The notes: generated from the letters alone by a model not told the origin. Counted from the first letter of the stretch, positions 48,645 through 57,249 are shown. The stretch is 64,000 bases of DNA from Gammaproteobacteria bacterium (GCA_029862045.1 JAOTYE010000003.1:1-64000), one strand, 5' to 3'. Program-made: numbers and translations.

Positions 48645-48998
48645 TGAGGCGAAAGCCTCACGCGCCAACAAGTTCGCTTGTTGACAACCGCCCTGCTGAA
48701 AGAGGTCCGAGCCTCAACAAGTGTCGGGGGCGGTGGACGCGAAAGGCGGAACCTGGGGACGGCAAGAAGCGCAAGCGGACTGCGGGAACCAAAGGAATGC
48801 CCGGTGGATCTCGGAAAGAAACCTGGGCGTTACGCCAAAGGTAGCCCGATACAAAGAGTGCAATCGGGTCTGGACATGAAAGCTGGCCGCAAGGCGGGCG
48901 GACGAGGAAAGAGCCGAAAACGCGACAAAAGCAGTTCTACCAACGCGTCCTCTAAAAAGAAGTCGGCCCTGGGGTCAAACCCAGGGTCGTTTTTTTTT
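48645..48998 (+). ncRNA. Unassigned structured RNA, about 350 nt, with its own terminator
   Basis: Several strong hairpins follow in order. GAGGC-GAAA-GCCTC (48646-48659) is a perfect stem with a GNRA tetraloop. CAACAAG-TTCG-CTTGTTG comes next, a perfect 7-bp stem with a UUCG loop. ACCGCCC pairs with GGGCGGT and encloses a second GAGG/CCTC hairpin. GGCG-TTA-CGCC and CCCGAT/ATCGGG are further stems. The end is a Rho-independent terminator of about 10 bp (48964-48989) followed by nine T. Reading frames here are short, overlapping and without ribosome-binding sites. It does not show the conserved cores of RNase P, tmRNA, SRP or 6S RNA as I know them. It also contains about 11 GGA triplets, as in CsrA-binding sRNAs, but the purine-rich composition makes that weak. 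Confidence 0.55.
48964..48998 (+). terminator. Rho-independent terminator of the structured RNA
   Basis: CCCTGGG (48967-48973) pairs with CCCAGGG (48980-48986), loop GTCAAA, extended by three further pairs (48964-48966 with 48987-48989, one of them G-T). A run of nine T (48990-48998) follows. This is among the best terminators in the window. Confidence 0.88.
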
Positions 48999-49039
48999 GC
49001 TAATCTGGGGCACGGAATTGAAAACTCAGGAGCGATATC

Positions 49040-49492
49040 ATGGATATCGGATGGATACAGGTCTTCGTGCTCACTCTCGCCGAGTGCGTTGCACCGGCCG
49101 GAAAAAGTGTCTGTCAGGAACGCGAGTTCGAGCTGCAATTCCTGACCCGGGCCGATTGCGAATACGCATTGGAACAGCTTGTTTCGCTGAAGGATGAGTC
49201 GGCAAGCGTCATTGTCGACAGGAGCAAGTCGAATTGTGCGCCATCGGCGCGAGAAAGCGACGTTTTTGAAAGTCTCGACGCGGTTAATGCAGCGACAAAG
49301 GACAAGCAGGGTTGGCGAGACCCGGCTATCGTCGAATCGTCACCGTCTGCCACACGAGTGTCGCATCAGGAACGGCTCGATAAACTTCCCGATTGCGAAG
49401 ATGCTGATGGCGAAGCGCCATGCAAAATGGGCGGGATCATTATCGAGGAATCGAAACAGAGCGAATCCGGCGACGTCTGGCGGCGCGATTAG
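49040..49492 (+). CDS. Hypothetical protein of 150 residues, Cys-containing
   Basis: The ATG at 49040 follows AGGAGC. The protein has no convincing signal peptide (MDIGWIQVFVLTLAECVAPAG is only weakly hydrophobic). It contains Cys residues at CVAP, VCQE, DCEY, NCAP, DCED and PCKM. The N-terminal half (CQEREFELQFLTRADCEYALEQLVSL) looks like a small folded domain, and the C-terminal half is charged and probably disordered. I recognise no family. It lies just downstream of the structured RNA and ends 19 bases before the convergent membrane protein gene. Confidence 0.6.
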   Translation: MDIGWIQVFVLTLAECVAPAGKSVCQEREFELQFLTRADCEYALEQLVSLKDESASVIVDRSKSNCAPSARESDVFESLDAVNAATKDKQGWRDPAIVESSPSATRVSHQERLDKLPDCEDADGEAPCKMGGIIIEESKQSESGDVWRRD

Positions 49493-49510
49493 CAGGTCTT
49501 CGCTGTCGCG

Positions 49511-50269
49511 CTACAACAAGTATGGAATTACAGCGCGACGCGACGACGGATAGCCGGCAAATTCCTGCTGGTACCAGCGGTGATTCGCGAGTGCGCGCGG
49601 CAGTAGATTAGCTACCGTAAACGCGGCAAACGCTGTGCCCGCGAGCGACCAGGTGGCGATCGCCCAGCCGACCCACTCAAGCATCTCACCGAAATAGTTC
49701 GGACAGGAAATCCACCGGTACAAGCCGCCGCGAGGTATTTGATAGTCCGTTTCGTTGCGCTGCCTCAATCGCAACAGGGTCGTGTCGGCGTGCTGATTGA
49801 TAGCCCATCCGACTGAAAAACACAGGGCGCCGAGCACGAATGCGTTGCTCGCCAGCCACGAGGTGGGGTACTCGGCAAAGTGAGAAATCCAGCGCGCGTT
49901 AATGTAGGCGTTCAGGCAGTTGAAAAGGAACGCCATGCCTGCGACAGAAATCGGCATCCGCTTGTTCGACTCACGAATGCGTAACGGATAGATGAACGTC
50001 CGATTGATGTAATGCAACTGCCACATGGCGAGTAAGACCAGCGGCACAGTCGCGAGAGCACGATCGCCGGCAAAGTATACGGCCACAAACAATAGCGTCG
50101 CCGGGCTCTCCATAACAATCCATGCAACGCGTGCCGGGATCGTCGGTCCCCAACCTGCACGAACGTGTCGACCATATGGAGCCGTCACTCGCAGCAATAG
50201 TGCGAACGTCACGGCGGCCGACGCAATAATTGTCAGGACGAGAAAGCCGTGTAGCCGCAATTCGATCAT
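49511..50269 (-). CDS. Steroid 5-alpha-reductase-like membrane protein
   Basis: The 252-residue protein has six to seven hydrophobic segments. It ends with the signature P-R-G-G-L-Y-R-W-I-S-C-P-N-Y-F-G-E-M-L-E-W and R-A-x-x-x-H-R-W-Y, which matches the C-terminal NADPH-binding region of the 3-oxo-5-alpha-steroid 4-dehydrogenase/DUF1295 family. Bacterial members reduce conjugated double bonds of steroids or other hydrophobic enones, but most are uncharacterised. It lies 21 bases downstream of the POT transporter gene on the same strand and may be co-transcribed with it. Confidence 0.85.
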   Translation of the reverse strand: MIELRLHGFLVLTIIASAAVTFALLLRVTAPYGRHVRAGWGPTIPARVAWIVMESPATLLFVAVYFAGDRALATVPLVLLAMWQLHYINRTFIYPLRIRESNKRMPISVAGMAFLFNCLNAYINARWISHFAEYPTSWLASNAFVLGALCFSVGWAINQHADTTLLRLRQRNETDYQIPRGGLYRWISCPNYFGEMLEWVGWAIATWSLAGTAFAAFTVANLLPRALANHRWYQQEFAGYPSSRRAVIPYLL

Positions 50270-50290
50270 CGGCCGTGTCCTTTTCGCCGG

Positions 50291-51820
50291 CTAGTCTTTG
50301 AGCTGGTAGGTCCAGCGTCCGTAGACATACATGCCCGCGGCTGCGACGAGACCGACAGATCCCATGATGTACCAGGCGGCGCCGACGTTATTGGCCGCAT
50401 ACAGCTGGGCGGTCAGGTACTCCGCGGTTTGGCCACTGACCTCGACCAGTTTCTGAAATGCCTCACCAATCGGCACGGCGTCAACGTCAGACTGCGTCAT
50501 GCCGGAGTCAAGCAACGCGTCTCGCGAAATTGTGTCCTTGGCGCCAAACCTGCCATACAGGTACTGGCCGAAAAAGCCTTCGAGCGACCAGCCGATGCCC
50601 AGCGGCAATTGGCTGAAGCCGAGATACATGGCTTTTTTCTGCTCCGGTGCAATATTGCCCAAATATTCCGAACTCTTCGGACTGGACAGCATCTCGCCCA
50701 TGGAAAAGCAGACTATAGCCAGTACCATAATCCAGACGTAGTTGAATCCGCCGACCAAGAGCAGGGCGGCCGCGGCGAGAAACGTTCCCAGGGCCATGGA
50801 GTTGGTTGCCCGCATCAGCGCGCTCCAGCCCGCAACGATGAAGCAGAAAAACATGATCATCATGGCGTTGAGGTTCACCAGGCCTTCAGGCTGAATGCGT
50901 TGTCCGTCCTGCGTCATGCCGAGCAGGAAAATCCACACCTGGTTGGTGGTGCCATCCTCGCCAAACAGGTGTCGGATCATGACCGACGTGTCGACCCAGT
51001 CCCTGAAGTACAGCGGTGCGACGTCCCAAAATGCCATCAGCATGAACCAAAACCCGGAGAACAAGATCATGTACCAGATCATGACGGGACGCAGGAGTTC
51101 CTTAAGACTGTCGCGCCAGAGGCTTGTCTCCTGAATCTCGCCGGACGCTACCTTCGCGCGGTGCACCAACCGCTCGTCTTTGTCGACTTCCTTGTACGTG
51201 AGCAAGAGCAGGAAGTTGAGCGAGATAATGGCTGCACAGGCATAAAAAACGTGCGACCACTCGAGCTGACGAAGCTGAGCCGCCAGCAATGGACCTATAA
51301 AGCCACCGATATTGACAGTCTGGTAGAACACGCCCCAGGCCATCGAGCTGTTTTGGCGATTCGTAGACTTTACGATTGTGGCCTGAATACCGGGCTTGAA
51401 GATGCCGGTGCCAAACGCGAGCACCATCGCGCCCGCCATGAATCCCCAAAAGCTCGGGAACCACGCCATGAGCAAATAGCCGAGAATCTTGATGACGGTT
51501 GAGGCAAAGATCGTCTCTTTGTAACCCACACGATCGGAAATGCCGCCTGTCAATACAGGCACGAAGGATTGCATCAACGCCCAGAAGAGAAAAATGATGC
51601 CGACATCCGTTCCAGCGAGTCCGAGACCGCCGTTGGAAGCTGCATCGGTGGCATAAAGGCTAGCCACCTGCCGTACACCGTAATAAGCGAGGCGCTCGAC
51701 CATCTCCATCGCGCCGCAAACCCAGAATACGTAGGACAGACTGACCAAAGCGGCCCAGATGCCGAGCTGCTTGACGTCTTTGACGGTGGTCGTATGCGTA
51801 GTGAGATCGGAGTTTGCCAT
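50291..51820 (-). CDS. MFS transporter of the POT/PTR-like type
   Basis: The 509-residue protein has twelve or more membrane helices. Helix 1 carries C-G-A-M-E-M-V-E-R-L-A-Y-Y-G-V-R, an E-x-x-E-R-x-x-Y-Y-G motif that is characteristic of proton-dependent oligopeptide transporters (POT family, ExxERxxYY). The G-T-G-I-F-K-P-G-I loop is the POT signature 'GxGxxKP'. It should import di-/tripeptides or related compounds with protons. Three perfect TTCTTG copies lie 14-31 bases upstream of its start (51834-51851), beyond AAAGGA. The large charged loop between helices 6 and 7 is normal for the family. Confidence 0.85.
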   Translation of the reverse strand: MANSDLTTHTTTVKDVKQLGIWAALVSLSYVFWVCGAMEMVERLAYYGVRQVASLYATDAASNGGLGLAGTDVGIIFLFWALMQSFVPVLTGGISDRVGYKETIFASTVIKILGYLLMAWFPSFWGFMAGAMVLAFGTGIFKPGIQATIVKSTNRQNSSMAWGVFYQTVNIGGFIGPLLAAQLRQLEWSHVFYACAAIISLNFLLLLTYKEVDKDERLVHRAKVASGEIQETSLWRDSLKELLRPVMIWYMILFSGFWFMLMAFWDVAPLYFRDWVDTSVMIRHLFGEDGTTNQVWIFLLGMTQDGQRIQPEGLVNLNAMMIMFFCFIVAGWSALMRATNSMALGTFLAAAALLLVGGFNYVWIMVLAIVCFSMGEMLSSPKSSEYLGNIAPEQKKAMYLGFSQLPLGIGWSLEGFFGQYLYGRFGAKDTISRDALLDSGMTQSDVDAVPIGEAFQKLVEVSGQTAEYLTAQLYAANNVGAAWYIMGSVGLVAAAGMYVYGRWTYQLKD

Positions 51821-51833
51821 CGTTGGTCCTTTA

Positions 51834-51851
51834 TTCTTGTTCTTGTTCTTG
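51834..51851 (-). repeat. Three-copy 6-bp tandem repeat in the 5-prime leader of the POT gene
   Basis: CAAGAA is repeated three times perfectly on the minus strand between the transporter start and its promoter region. Such short repeats can slip, but three copies is few. It lies just upstream of the Shine-Dalgarno sequence AAAGGA. Confidence 0.55.
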
Positions 51852-51940
51852 TCCGCGGAAGTCTAACAGGGTCAGGCACAGAACTAATCGTGCCGAATTC
51901 GGACTAAACTGGGGACGAATCAATATCCTGGGGAAGGCGA

Positions 51941-53758
51941 ATGAAAAAGCCGCTATTTGCCCTGCTGCTCCTCGTGCTGGTAAGCGCGTGCGGTAGCGGG
52001 GGCGGCGGCAACAACAACACGCCGCCGGTCGGTGGACCGACACCTGCCGAGCAACTCGCCGCCGATCTGCAGGGCCTGTCGCTTGATGCCTTGTATGCCG
52101 ATTCTTTCGCGGCACTAATAACGCGATCGCCTGAGGCTATCGTCTGGCAGTCACTCGAAAGCGTCTATCCACTCGCTTCGGTCACCCTCGACGACTTGTC
52201 GGACAGCTACCAGCGTGATACGTACGCGATGTACCAGGTCGTGCTTGATGCACTGCACAGCTATGATCGCTCGGCGCTGGATGCCGAGGGTCAGCTGAAT
52301 TACGACATTTATGAATGGTACTTGCAGGACGTTGTCGATCAGCTCGAATTCATCTATTACGATTTTGTCGCAACGTATTCGATTTTTGGTGTCCAGGAAG
52401 ACACGCGGCAACTGTTCACAGAAGTGCACCCACTTGCGACCCTGCAGGACGCGGAAAACTACATTACGCGTTTGAACCTCGTCGAACAAAAATTCGACCA
52501 GTTAATTGATCACCTGGAACTGCAGCGCCAGAACGGCGTCGTCGAACCCGCGCTGTCGATGCAGATCGCAATCAATCAGGTTTCCGCCTTGGCGCAGGGC
52601 GGTACCCTGTCGAATCCCTACTACACAAACTTCGTTGCCGGGATCGCGAGTATTCCGGGCCTTAGCAATGCGCAACGCTCGGATCTCGAGAGTCGGGCGT
52701 TCTCAGCAGTAGACGGTGGCGTGAAGCGTGCGTATCAGCAGCTGCGTTCGTCACTGCAAAACTTGTTGAGTAACGCGCCGCCGTCGATCGGTGTTGGTCA
52801 GTACGCTCGTGGCGGCGACTACTATACATACAAGTTACGGCATCATACGACGACCGACCTGACCGCGGCGGAGATCCATCAACTCGGCCTCGACGAGCTG
52901 ATACGAATACAGGCCGAAATGCGGCTGATCTTCGACCAGCTCGGCTATCCGCAGAACGAGACGGTGACGCAGCTCTTTGCGCGTGTGGCTGCGGACGGCG
53001 GGATCATCCCAGCGGCAAACGTATTGTCGACTTACGAAGACATCATCGATCTCGCGGAGCAGAGGGTTGACGAGGCGTTCGATATTTTTCCGTCGGCCAA
53101 TGTCATCGTCATTCCGGACGAATTTGGCGGCTATTACATCGGACCGTCCTTTGACGGCACTCGGCCCGGCGCTTTCTACGCTGGCACGAGCACCGATCAG
53201 CCATGGTTTCAGATGCGTTCGCTGGCGTATCACGAGGCAGTGCCGGGCCATCACACACAGGTCGCAATTGCGATGGAGCAAGATGTGCCCGCATTTCGCA
53301 AAGGCGGCAGGTTTACGGCATTCGTCGAAGGCTGGGCGCTGTATGCAGAGCGGCTCGCCTGGGAACTCGGCTGGCATGAAGATGACCCGTACTCGAACCT
53401 CGGCCGTTTGCAATATGAGGCGCTGCGAGCAGCGCGGCTTGTTATGGATACCGGTATTCACAACCTGGGCTGGTCGTTTGATGAGGCCGTGCAGTTCAAC
53501 AGGGACGCTATCGGCTGGTCACTTGGGGAGTCGCAAGGCGCTGCGGCGCGTTACAGCGTCTGGCCTGGTCAGGCAACCGCGTACATGATTGGTATGCTGC
53601 AAATCCTCGACGCGCGGCAGCGCGCGATGGACGAGCTCGGGGGCCAGTTCGATATCAAAGCGTTCCATCGTGCCGTGTTGTCGAACGGTGCGGTGCCGTT
53701 GGCATTACTCGATACGGTCGTTGATCGCTATATCGCTGAAACGCTGGGAATGCCATAG
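51941..53758 (+). CDS. DUF885 family metallopeptidase-like lipoprotein
   Basis: The 605-residue protein starts with a signal peptide and lipobox (V-S-A-C), then a Gly/Asn-rich linker. The DUF885 signature [10 protein letters not shown] is at residues 431-440, in the spacing HExxxGHH that should bind zinc. It is followed by [17 protein letters not shown], the third-ligand helix, then [10 protein letters not shown] and [13 protein letters not shown], all typical. The whole resembles M3/M32-like dicarboxypeptidase folds. It is presumably an envelope-anchored peptidase. It lies 7 bases upstream of a second DUF885 protein, which would be its partner or paralogue. Confidence 0.9.
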   Translation: MKKPLFALLLLVLVSACGSGGGGNNNTPPVGGPTPAEQLAADLQGLSLDALYADSFAALITRSPEAIVWQSLESVYPLASVTLDDLSDSYQRDTYAMYQVVLDALHSYDRSALDAEGQLNYDIYEWYLQDVVDQLEFIYYDFVATYSIFGVQEDTRQLFTEVHPLATLQDAENYITRLNLVEQKFDQLIDHLELQRQNGVVEPALSMQIAINQVSALAQGGTLSNPYYTNFVAGIASIPGLSNAQRSDLESRAFSAVDGGVKRAYQQLRSSLQNLLSNAPPSIGVGQYARGGDYYTYKLRHHTTTDLTAAEIHQLGLDELIRIQAEMRLIFDQLGYPQNETVTQLFARVAADGGIIPAANVLSTYEDIIDLAEQRVDEAFDIFPSANVIVIPDEFGGYYIGPSFDGTRPGAFYAGTSTDQPWFQMRSLAYHEAVPGHHTQVAIAMEQDVPAFRKGGRFTAFVEGWALYAERLAWELGWHEDDPYSNLGRLQYEALRAARLVMDTGIHNLGWSFDEAVQFNRDAIGWSLGESQGAAARYSVWPGQATAYMIGMLQILDARQRAMDELGGQFDIKAFHRAVLSNGAVPLALLDTVVDRYIAETLGMP

Positions 53759-53765
53759 TAGAAGG

Positions 53766-55415
53766 ATGATCGAAACAAATCGCAGTACATGGCTCAGCCG
53801 CATAATACTGGGCCTGGCGGTATCGACAGCGAACTTGTGCATGGCTGAAACAGACTCATTCGATGCTTACGATGACCTGATCGACCTGTACACGGATTGG
53901 CGCGAGTTTGAGCGACCGCCGATGTTGGATAATGCGCCCGACTATACGGCCGCGATGTTCACGGCCAGACAGCCGGGTTTCGAGCAACTTTACGCACGTC
54001 TGCAAGCAATTGACGTCTCGAAATGGCCGGTCGAAAAGCAGGTCGACTGGCATGTCGTCCGGGCCGAAATGAACGGCTACGACTTCAACCGGCGCGTCCT
54101 GAAACCCTGGGCAAGAGATCCTGCGTTCTACCAGTCGATTTGGCTTTACAAGAGCGATGTGCCGGCGCACGAAGGGCCGACACATCATGCTATTACCGAG
54201 CTATGGACCTACGAGTTCCCGTTGTCCGATTCCGGGGAGCAACGACTGATTGCGGAGCTGACGGTCATCCCGCCTTTGATGAAACAGGCTCGGCAGAACC
54301 TGACCGGCAATGCGCGCGAGTTGTGGGTTGCCGGAATCCGCAATTTCAGAGACCAGAGTCGTGATCTCGCCGAACTTCTGACCAAGGTGGAGGACGCCGC
54401 GAGTACTCATCTGGTTGCCGCAATCACGGACGCGCGAGCCGCAACTGACGAACTCGTCACCTGGCTCGAGCGCGAGGCGCCAGCCAAAACGGGCCCATCC
54501 GGTATCGGCAAGGAGAACTACACCTGGTACGCACAGAATGTGCACCTCGTACCGTTGACGTGGGATGACGAGGTGCGCCTTCTCAAGCGAGAGCTCGATC
54601 GCGCCTGGTCTTCTCTAAAACTCGAGGAACACCGGAATCGTAATTTGCCACCACTGATTGCCGCATCGACTCCCGAAGAGTACGCGACGCTGGCGGATAG
54701 GTCGGCCAGACAGTTTATCGAATTTTTGCGCGACGAAGAAATCGTCACGGTCGAGGATTACTTTGATCCGGCACTGCGTGAACAGCTGGGTGAGTTTGTG
54801 CCCGAAGAAACACGAAATTTCTTCTGGATCGTCGCTCATTACGACCCGACGCCGTTGTACACGCACTTTTATCACTGGTTCGAACTTGCCCGTATGGAGC
54901 GTGAGCCACATCCAAGCCCGATTCGACAGGGCGCTGTTCTTTACAACATCTTTGACAGCCGTAACGAAGGGACGGCGACCGGCGTTGAGGAGATGTTCAT
55001 GCACGCCGGCCTGTATGACGACAAGCCGCGCGTCCGTGAACTGGTGTGGATCATGCTTGCACAGCGCGCCGCACGGGGCCTCGGCTCCCTATATGCGCAT
55101 GCCAATGAAATGACGATGGAAGAGGCAGGCTCGGTGCACATGGAGTGGACGCCGCGTGGTTGGATGAAGACCGAAAAGGATTTGCTGAAGTTCGAGCAAC
55201 ATCTGTATTTGCGCCAACCGGGTTATGGCACGAGCTACATTACGGGAAAATATCTGCTCGAGAGAACGCTTGCTGATTACAGCAAGCAACTCGAAGAACG
55301 CGGTGAGGAATTCCGCCTTAAAGATTTTTTCGACCAGCTGAACGCGATTGACAGTATTCCGATTGCGCTCGGTCGCTGGCAAATGACCGGTCTCGACGAC
55401 GAGATCGACAACTAG
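53766..55415 (+). CDS. Secreted DUF885-like protein lacking the zinc motif
   Basis: The ATG at 53766 begins 7 bases after the first DUF885 stop; a signal peptide ends near NLCMA. The 549-residue protein has the overall DUF885 layout, with [11 protein letters not shown], then the C-terminal [18 protein letters not shown] and [18 protein letters not shown]. Where the HExxxGHH site would be, I see [16 protein letters not shown], without the two adjacent His. Either it uses a different metal site or it is an inactive pseudoenzyme paired with the first protein. Alternative upstream starts from 53589 overlap the first gene and are rejected. Confidence 0.8.
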   Translation: MIETNRSTWLSRIILGLAVSTANLCMAETDSFDAYDDLIDLYTDWREFERPPMLDNAPDYTAAMFTARQPGFEQLYARLQAIDVSKWPVEKQVDWHVVRAEMNGYDFNRRVLKPWARDPAFYQSIWLYKSDVPAHEGPTHHAITELWTYEFPLSDSGEQRLIAELTVIPPLMKQARQNLTGNARELWVAGIRNFRDQSRDLAELLTKVEDAASTHLVAAITDARAATDELVTWLEREAPAKTGPSGIGKENYTWYAQNVHLVPLTWDDEVRLLKRELDRAWSSLKLEEHRNRNLPPLIAASTPEEYATLADRSARQFIEFLRDEEIVTVEDYFDPALREQLGEFVPEETRNFFWIVAHYDPTPLYTHFYHWFELARMEREPHPSPIRQGAVLYNIFDSRNEGTATGVEEMFMHAGLYDDKPRVRELVWIMLAQRAARGLGSLYAHANEMTMEEAGSVHMEWTPRGWMKTEKDLLKFEQHLYLRQPGYGTSYITGKYLLERTLADYSKQLEERGEEFRLKDFFDQLNAIDSIPIALGRWQMTGLDDEIDN

Positions 55416-55431
55416 GATCGGCAGACAATAA

Positions 55432-55453
55432 AGAGGGCCCGGAAGGGCCCTCT
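55432..55453. terminator. Bidirectional Rho-independent terminator between convergent genes
   Basis: AGAGGGCCC and GGGCCCTCT form a perfect 9-bp stem around GGAA. On the plus strand the stem is followed by T-C-G-T, on the minus strand by T-T-T-A-T-T. It serves the plus-strand DUF885 gene and the minus-strand repeat protein, which converge here. Confidence 0.85.
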
Positions 55454-55461
55454 TCGTATCG

Positions 55462-55947
55462 CTATACGCTATCGTCGCCGGGGCCGCCTGGCGGTTTACC
55501 GTGTTTTCCCTGACCCCTGTGCCCGGGGTGCCGGGCTCTTCGTTCGGCGCGCCGTTCCCGCATCGCCTGACGTTCTTCTTCCGACATGTTTTCGTACCGT
55601 TCACGCATCGCAGCCCGGTGCTCTTCCCGTTTCGCTCTGTGCTGCTCACGAGCCGCCGTGCGCTCTTCCTCAGACATGTTCTCGTAGCGTTCGCGCTGCG
55701 CTGCTCTGCGTTCATCCGCTTTCGCTCTGCGCTGCTCACGAGCCGCTGCACGTTCGTCCTCGCTCATGTTCTCCCACTGCTCGCGCCGAGCCTGCCTGGC
55801 TGCGTCGCGTTCCTCAGCACTCATCTGGCGTGGATCCTGCGCCGGCGTATCCTGGGCGGCGGCCGTCCCCGAGGCCAGAAGGGCTGCGGCGCCCACAGAC
55901 AGAAGGGCTGCGGCAGCTAGTGTCAGGAAATGTCTCGATTGGGGCAT
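55462..55947 (-). CDS. Secreted, charged repeat protein (30-residue repeats)
   Basis: The 161-residue protein has a signal peptide (cleavage near GTAAAQD). The mature protein is extremely rich in Arg, Glu and Ala. It holds three near-perfect 30-residue repeats of the form R-E-R-Y-E-N-M-S-E-E-E-R-x-A-A-R-E-Q-x-R-A-K (starting near residues 55, 85 and 115), with a half repeat before them. The C-terminus is basic and Gly/Pro-rich (HPGHRGQGKHGKPPGG). Helical repeats of this kind resemble DUF3106-type periplasmic proteins. The start has GGAGT upstream. The function is unknown; metal or membrane interaction is a guess. Confidence 0.78.
   Translation of the reverse strand: MPQSRHFLTLAAAALLSVGAAALLASGTAAAQDTPAQDPRQMSAEERDAARQARREQWENMSEDERAAAREQRRAKADERRAAQRERYENMSEEERTAAREQHRAKREEHRAAMRERYENMSEEERQAMRERRAERRARHPGHRGQGKHGKPPGGPGDDSV
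55472..55785 (-). repeat. 90-bp tandem coding repeats in the secreted repeat protein
   Basis: The protein repeats correspond to 90-bp DNA units on the minus strand, with stretches identical at the nucleotide level around the M-S-E-E-E-R segment. The repeat copy number could vary between strains by recombination or slippage. Confidence 0.6.
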
Positions 55948-56005
55948 GATTGGGACTCCTTCAATCGTCTTGGAATACTAGTACAACGTCGTTCACGGGA
56001 AAAGG

Positions 56006-56034
56006 TTGACAAACTAAAACAGAATGAGTATTCT
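56006..56034 (+). promoter_or_regulatory. Strong promoter of the TetR gene, overlapped by an operator
   Basis: A perfect TTGACA (56006-56011) is 17 bases from TATTCT (56029-56034). The predicted start is about 56041, two bases before the ATG at 56043, so the mRNA would be leaderless or nearly so. The CAGAAT-N4-ATTCTG dyad (56020-56035) covers the -10 element, which implies autorepression. Confidence 0.7.
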
Positions 56035-56035
56035 G
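56020..56035. promoter_or_regulatory. TetR operator copy 1
   Basis: CAGAAT-GAGT-ATTCTG is a perfect 6-bp-arm dyad just upstream of the TetR start. Two close relatives lie downstream at 56645-56660 and 56704-56721, so this is very likely the regulator's binding site. Confidence 0.72.
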
Positions 56036-56042
56036 CTTTCCC

Positions 56043-56627
56043 ATGGTTAGAACACGCGCATTTGATCCGTCGACCGCCCTGTCCAGGGCCGTGGATCTGT
56101 TTTCGTCCAAGGGGTACTCGGAAACCTCGATGGAGGATATTGTGCGCGCGACCGGTGTCAGCCGATATGGAATTTACGGCACATTCGGCAATAAGCGTGA
56201 GCTGTTCGAGCAGGCGCTGGAGCGTTACGCAGAGGGCATGGGCAAACAGTCGTTCTTGCGCCTGCTGGAGCCGGACGCCGCGTTAGCGCATATCCGGGCG
56301 ATATTTGACGAGCGCGTCGAGGACATGTGCAACCGGGACGAAAACAGGGGCTGTCTGTTCATCCACACGGCGATGCAGCTGGCTCCCGATGATCTTGAGA
56401 CGCGGGGCGTGCTGCAGAAATTCATGAAGCGCATATCCAAAGCATTTGCTGTCGGGCTGGAATCAGCCAGGGAAAGGGGCGAGGTCAAGGCTGATCTCGA
56501 CGTGAAAGCAGCGGGAGAGCTTCTGACCAGCACGATGTTCGGACTCGTTGTGCTGGGGCGGACCGGCTTTGATCGGGCCACGCTCGACGGCATCGTCGAG
56601 AGCACACTGGCATCGCTGACCGGCTGA
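56043..56627 (+). CDS. TetR-family transcriptional regulator
   Basis: The 194-residue protein has an N-terminal helix-turn-helix (T-S-M-E-D-I-V-R-A-T-G-V-S-R-Y-G-I-Y-G-T-F-G-N-K-R-E-L-F, about residues 28-55) with the exact TetR/AcrR pattern. The C-terminal ligand domain contains N-R-G-C-L-F, resembling regulators of the YcdC/NemR type in which a Cys can be modified. It has an almost leaderless start with a promoter covered by its own operator. Targets likely include itself and the small secreted protein at 56775, because both promoter regions carry the palindrome. Confidence 0.9.
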   Translation: MVRTRAFDPSTALSRAVDLFSSKGYSETSMEDIVRATGVSRYGIYGTFGNKRELFEQALERYAEGMGKQSFLRLLEPDAALAHIRAIFDERVEDMCNRDENRGCLFIHTAMQLAPDDLETRGVLQKFMKRISKAFAVGLESARERGEVKADLDVKAAGELLTSTMFGLVVLGRTGFDRATLDGIVESTLASLTG

Positions 56628-56644
56628 CATTTTTTTGGGACAAA

Positions 56645-56660
56645 CAGAATGAACATTCTG
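56645..56660. promoter_or_regulatory. TetR operator copy 2
   Basis: CAGAAT-GAAC-ATTCTG, identical in arms to copy 1, lies 17 bases after the TetR stop and 114 bases before the next start codon. Confidence 0.68.
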
Positions 56661-56703
56661 ATACAGATCAAGACACGCAGAGATATCGTTTTTTTTGACT
56701 AAA

Positions 56704-56721
56704 GCAGAACGAATGTTCTGC
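56704..56721. promoter_or_regulatory. TetR operator copy 3
   Basis: GCAGAAC-GAAT-GTTCTGC has perfect 7-bp arms and differs from copies 1 and 2 only by the inner base pair. TTGACT (56695-56700) lies just upstream and may be the -35 of the 56775 gene, so the operator would cover that promoter too. Confidence 0.65.
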
Positions 56722-56774
56722 TAAACAGCGGGGCGAATTGTCGCCGGCTGTTAGACCACTGAGGAGCAAGTACC

Positions 56775-57113
56775 ATGAACAATCATAGTAATGTTGTAGC
56801 AAGCAGCCTCGCCGTTATCGGCCTGTTCGTCTTCGCAAACCCGGCGAGTGCCACTGACCTGGCGGACATCGGGCTCGAGAACGAAGTTAACGCATGCGTT
56901 GCGGAAGTGCGGGAGCATGCGGATTTCGCAGATGCGGTGCGTGTACGGCACGATATTGTCGCAATAGAGCGCAGGACGGTCGGCTACACGTTGAACATCA
57001 GTACATCCGTTTACGGAAAAGCTGACCGCGAGGCCATTCGCGCTTATGCTACAACCTGCGTCGTCAACGGCGACAATAAGCCGTTGAGATTCACCATTAA
57101 TGCAAAGAGCTAG
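56775..57113 (+). CDS. Small secreted protein controlled by the TetR operators
   Basis: The 112-residue protein starts behind GAGGAG and has a signal peptide (VVASSLAVIGLFVFANPASA). The mature part has two cysteines (N-A-C-V-A-E and T-T-C-V-V-N) that probably form a disulfide. It has an alternating pattern R-R-T-V-G-Y-T-L-N-I-S-T-S-V-Y-G suggesting a small beta sheet. I recognise no family name. Two operator palindromes and a candidate -35 lie upstream, and a strong terminator follows, so it is a monocistronic TetR target. It may take part in whatever stress or ligand response the regulator senses. Confidence 0.75.
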   Translation: MNNHSNVVASSLAVIGLFVFANPASATDLADIGLENEVNACVAEVREHADFADAVRVRHDIVAIERRTVGYTLNISTSVYGKADREAIRAYATTCVVNGDNKPLRFTINAKS

Positions 57114-57127
57114 TGCGCGGTTTGATA

Positions 57128-57157
57128 AGAAAAGGCCCACGTTTCGTGGGCCTTTTC
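57128..57157 (+). terminator. Rho-independent terminator
   Basis: AGAAAAGGCCCACG pairs with CGTGGGCCTTTTCT around a TTT loop, giving a perfect 14-bp stem with an A-run and T-run. It ends the small secreted protein gene. Confidence 0.88.
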
Positions 57158-57249
57158 TGCTATTGCTGCCCCTGGCGAGCATCTTGGCGACGTAACAGAA
57201 TTTGCTTTTTCGACTATAGTGCTCAGCAGTCGCCTGAGAGACTTCCACA

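Noticed and set aside
48645-48998. RNase P RNA, because of the size and a GAAAGAGGTCC stretch
   Set aside because: The universally conserved P4 and 3-prime motifs are not present, and similarity to the GGAAAGUCCGGGCU element is only partial.
48678-49145. A 155-codon open frame rich in Lys, Arg and Gly through the RNA region
   Set aside because: It lacks a ribosome-binding site, crosses a strong terminator with a nine-T run, and its composition is what a purine-rich structured RNA would give by chance.
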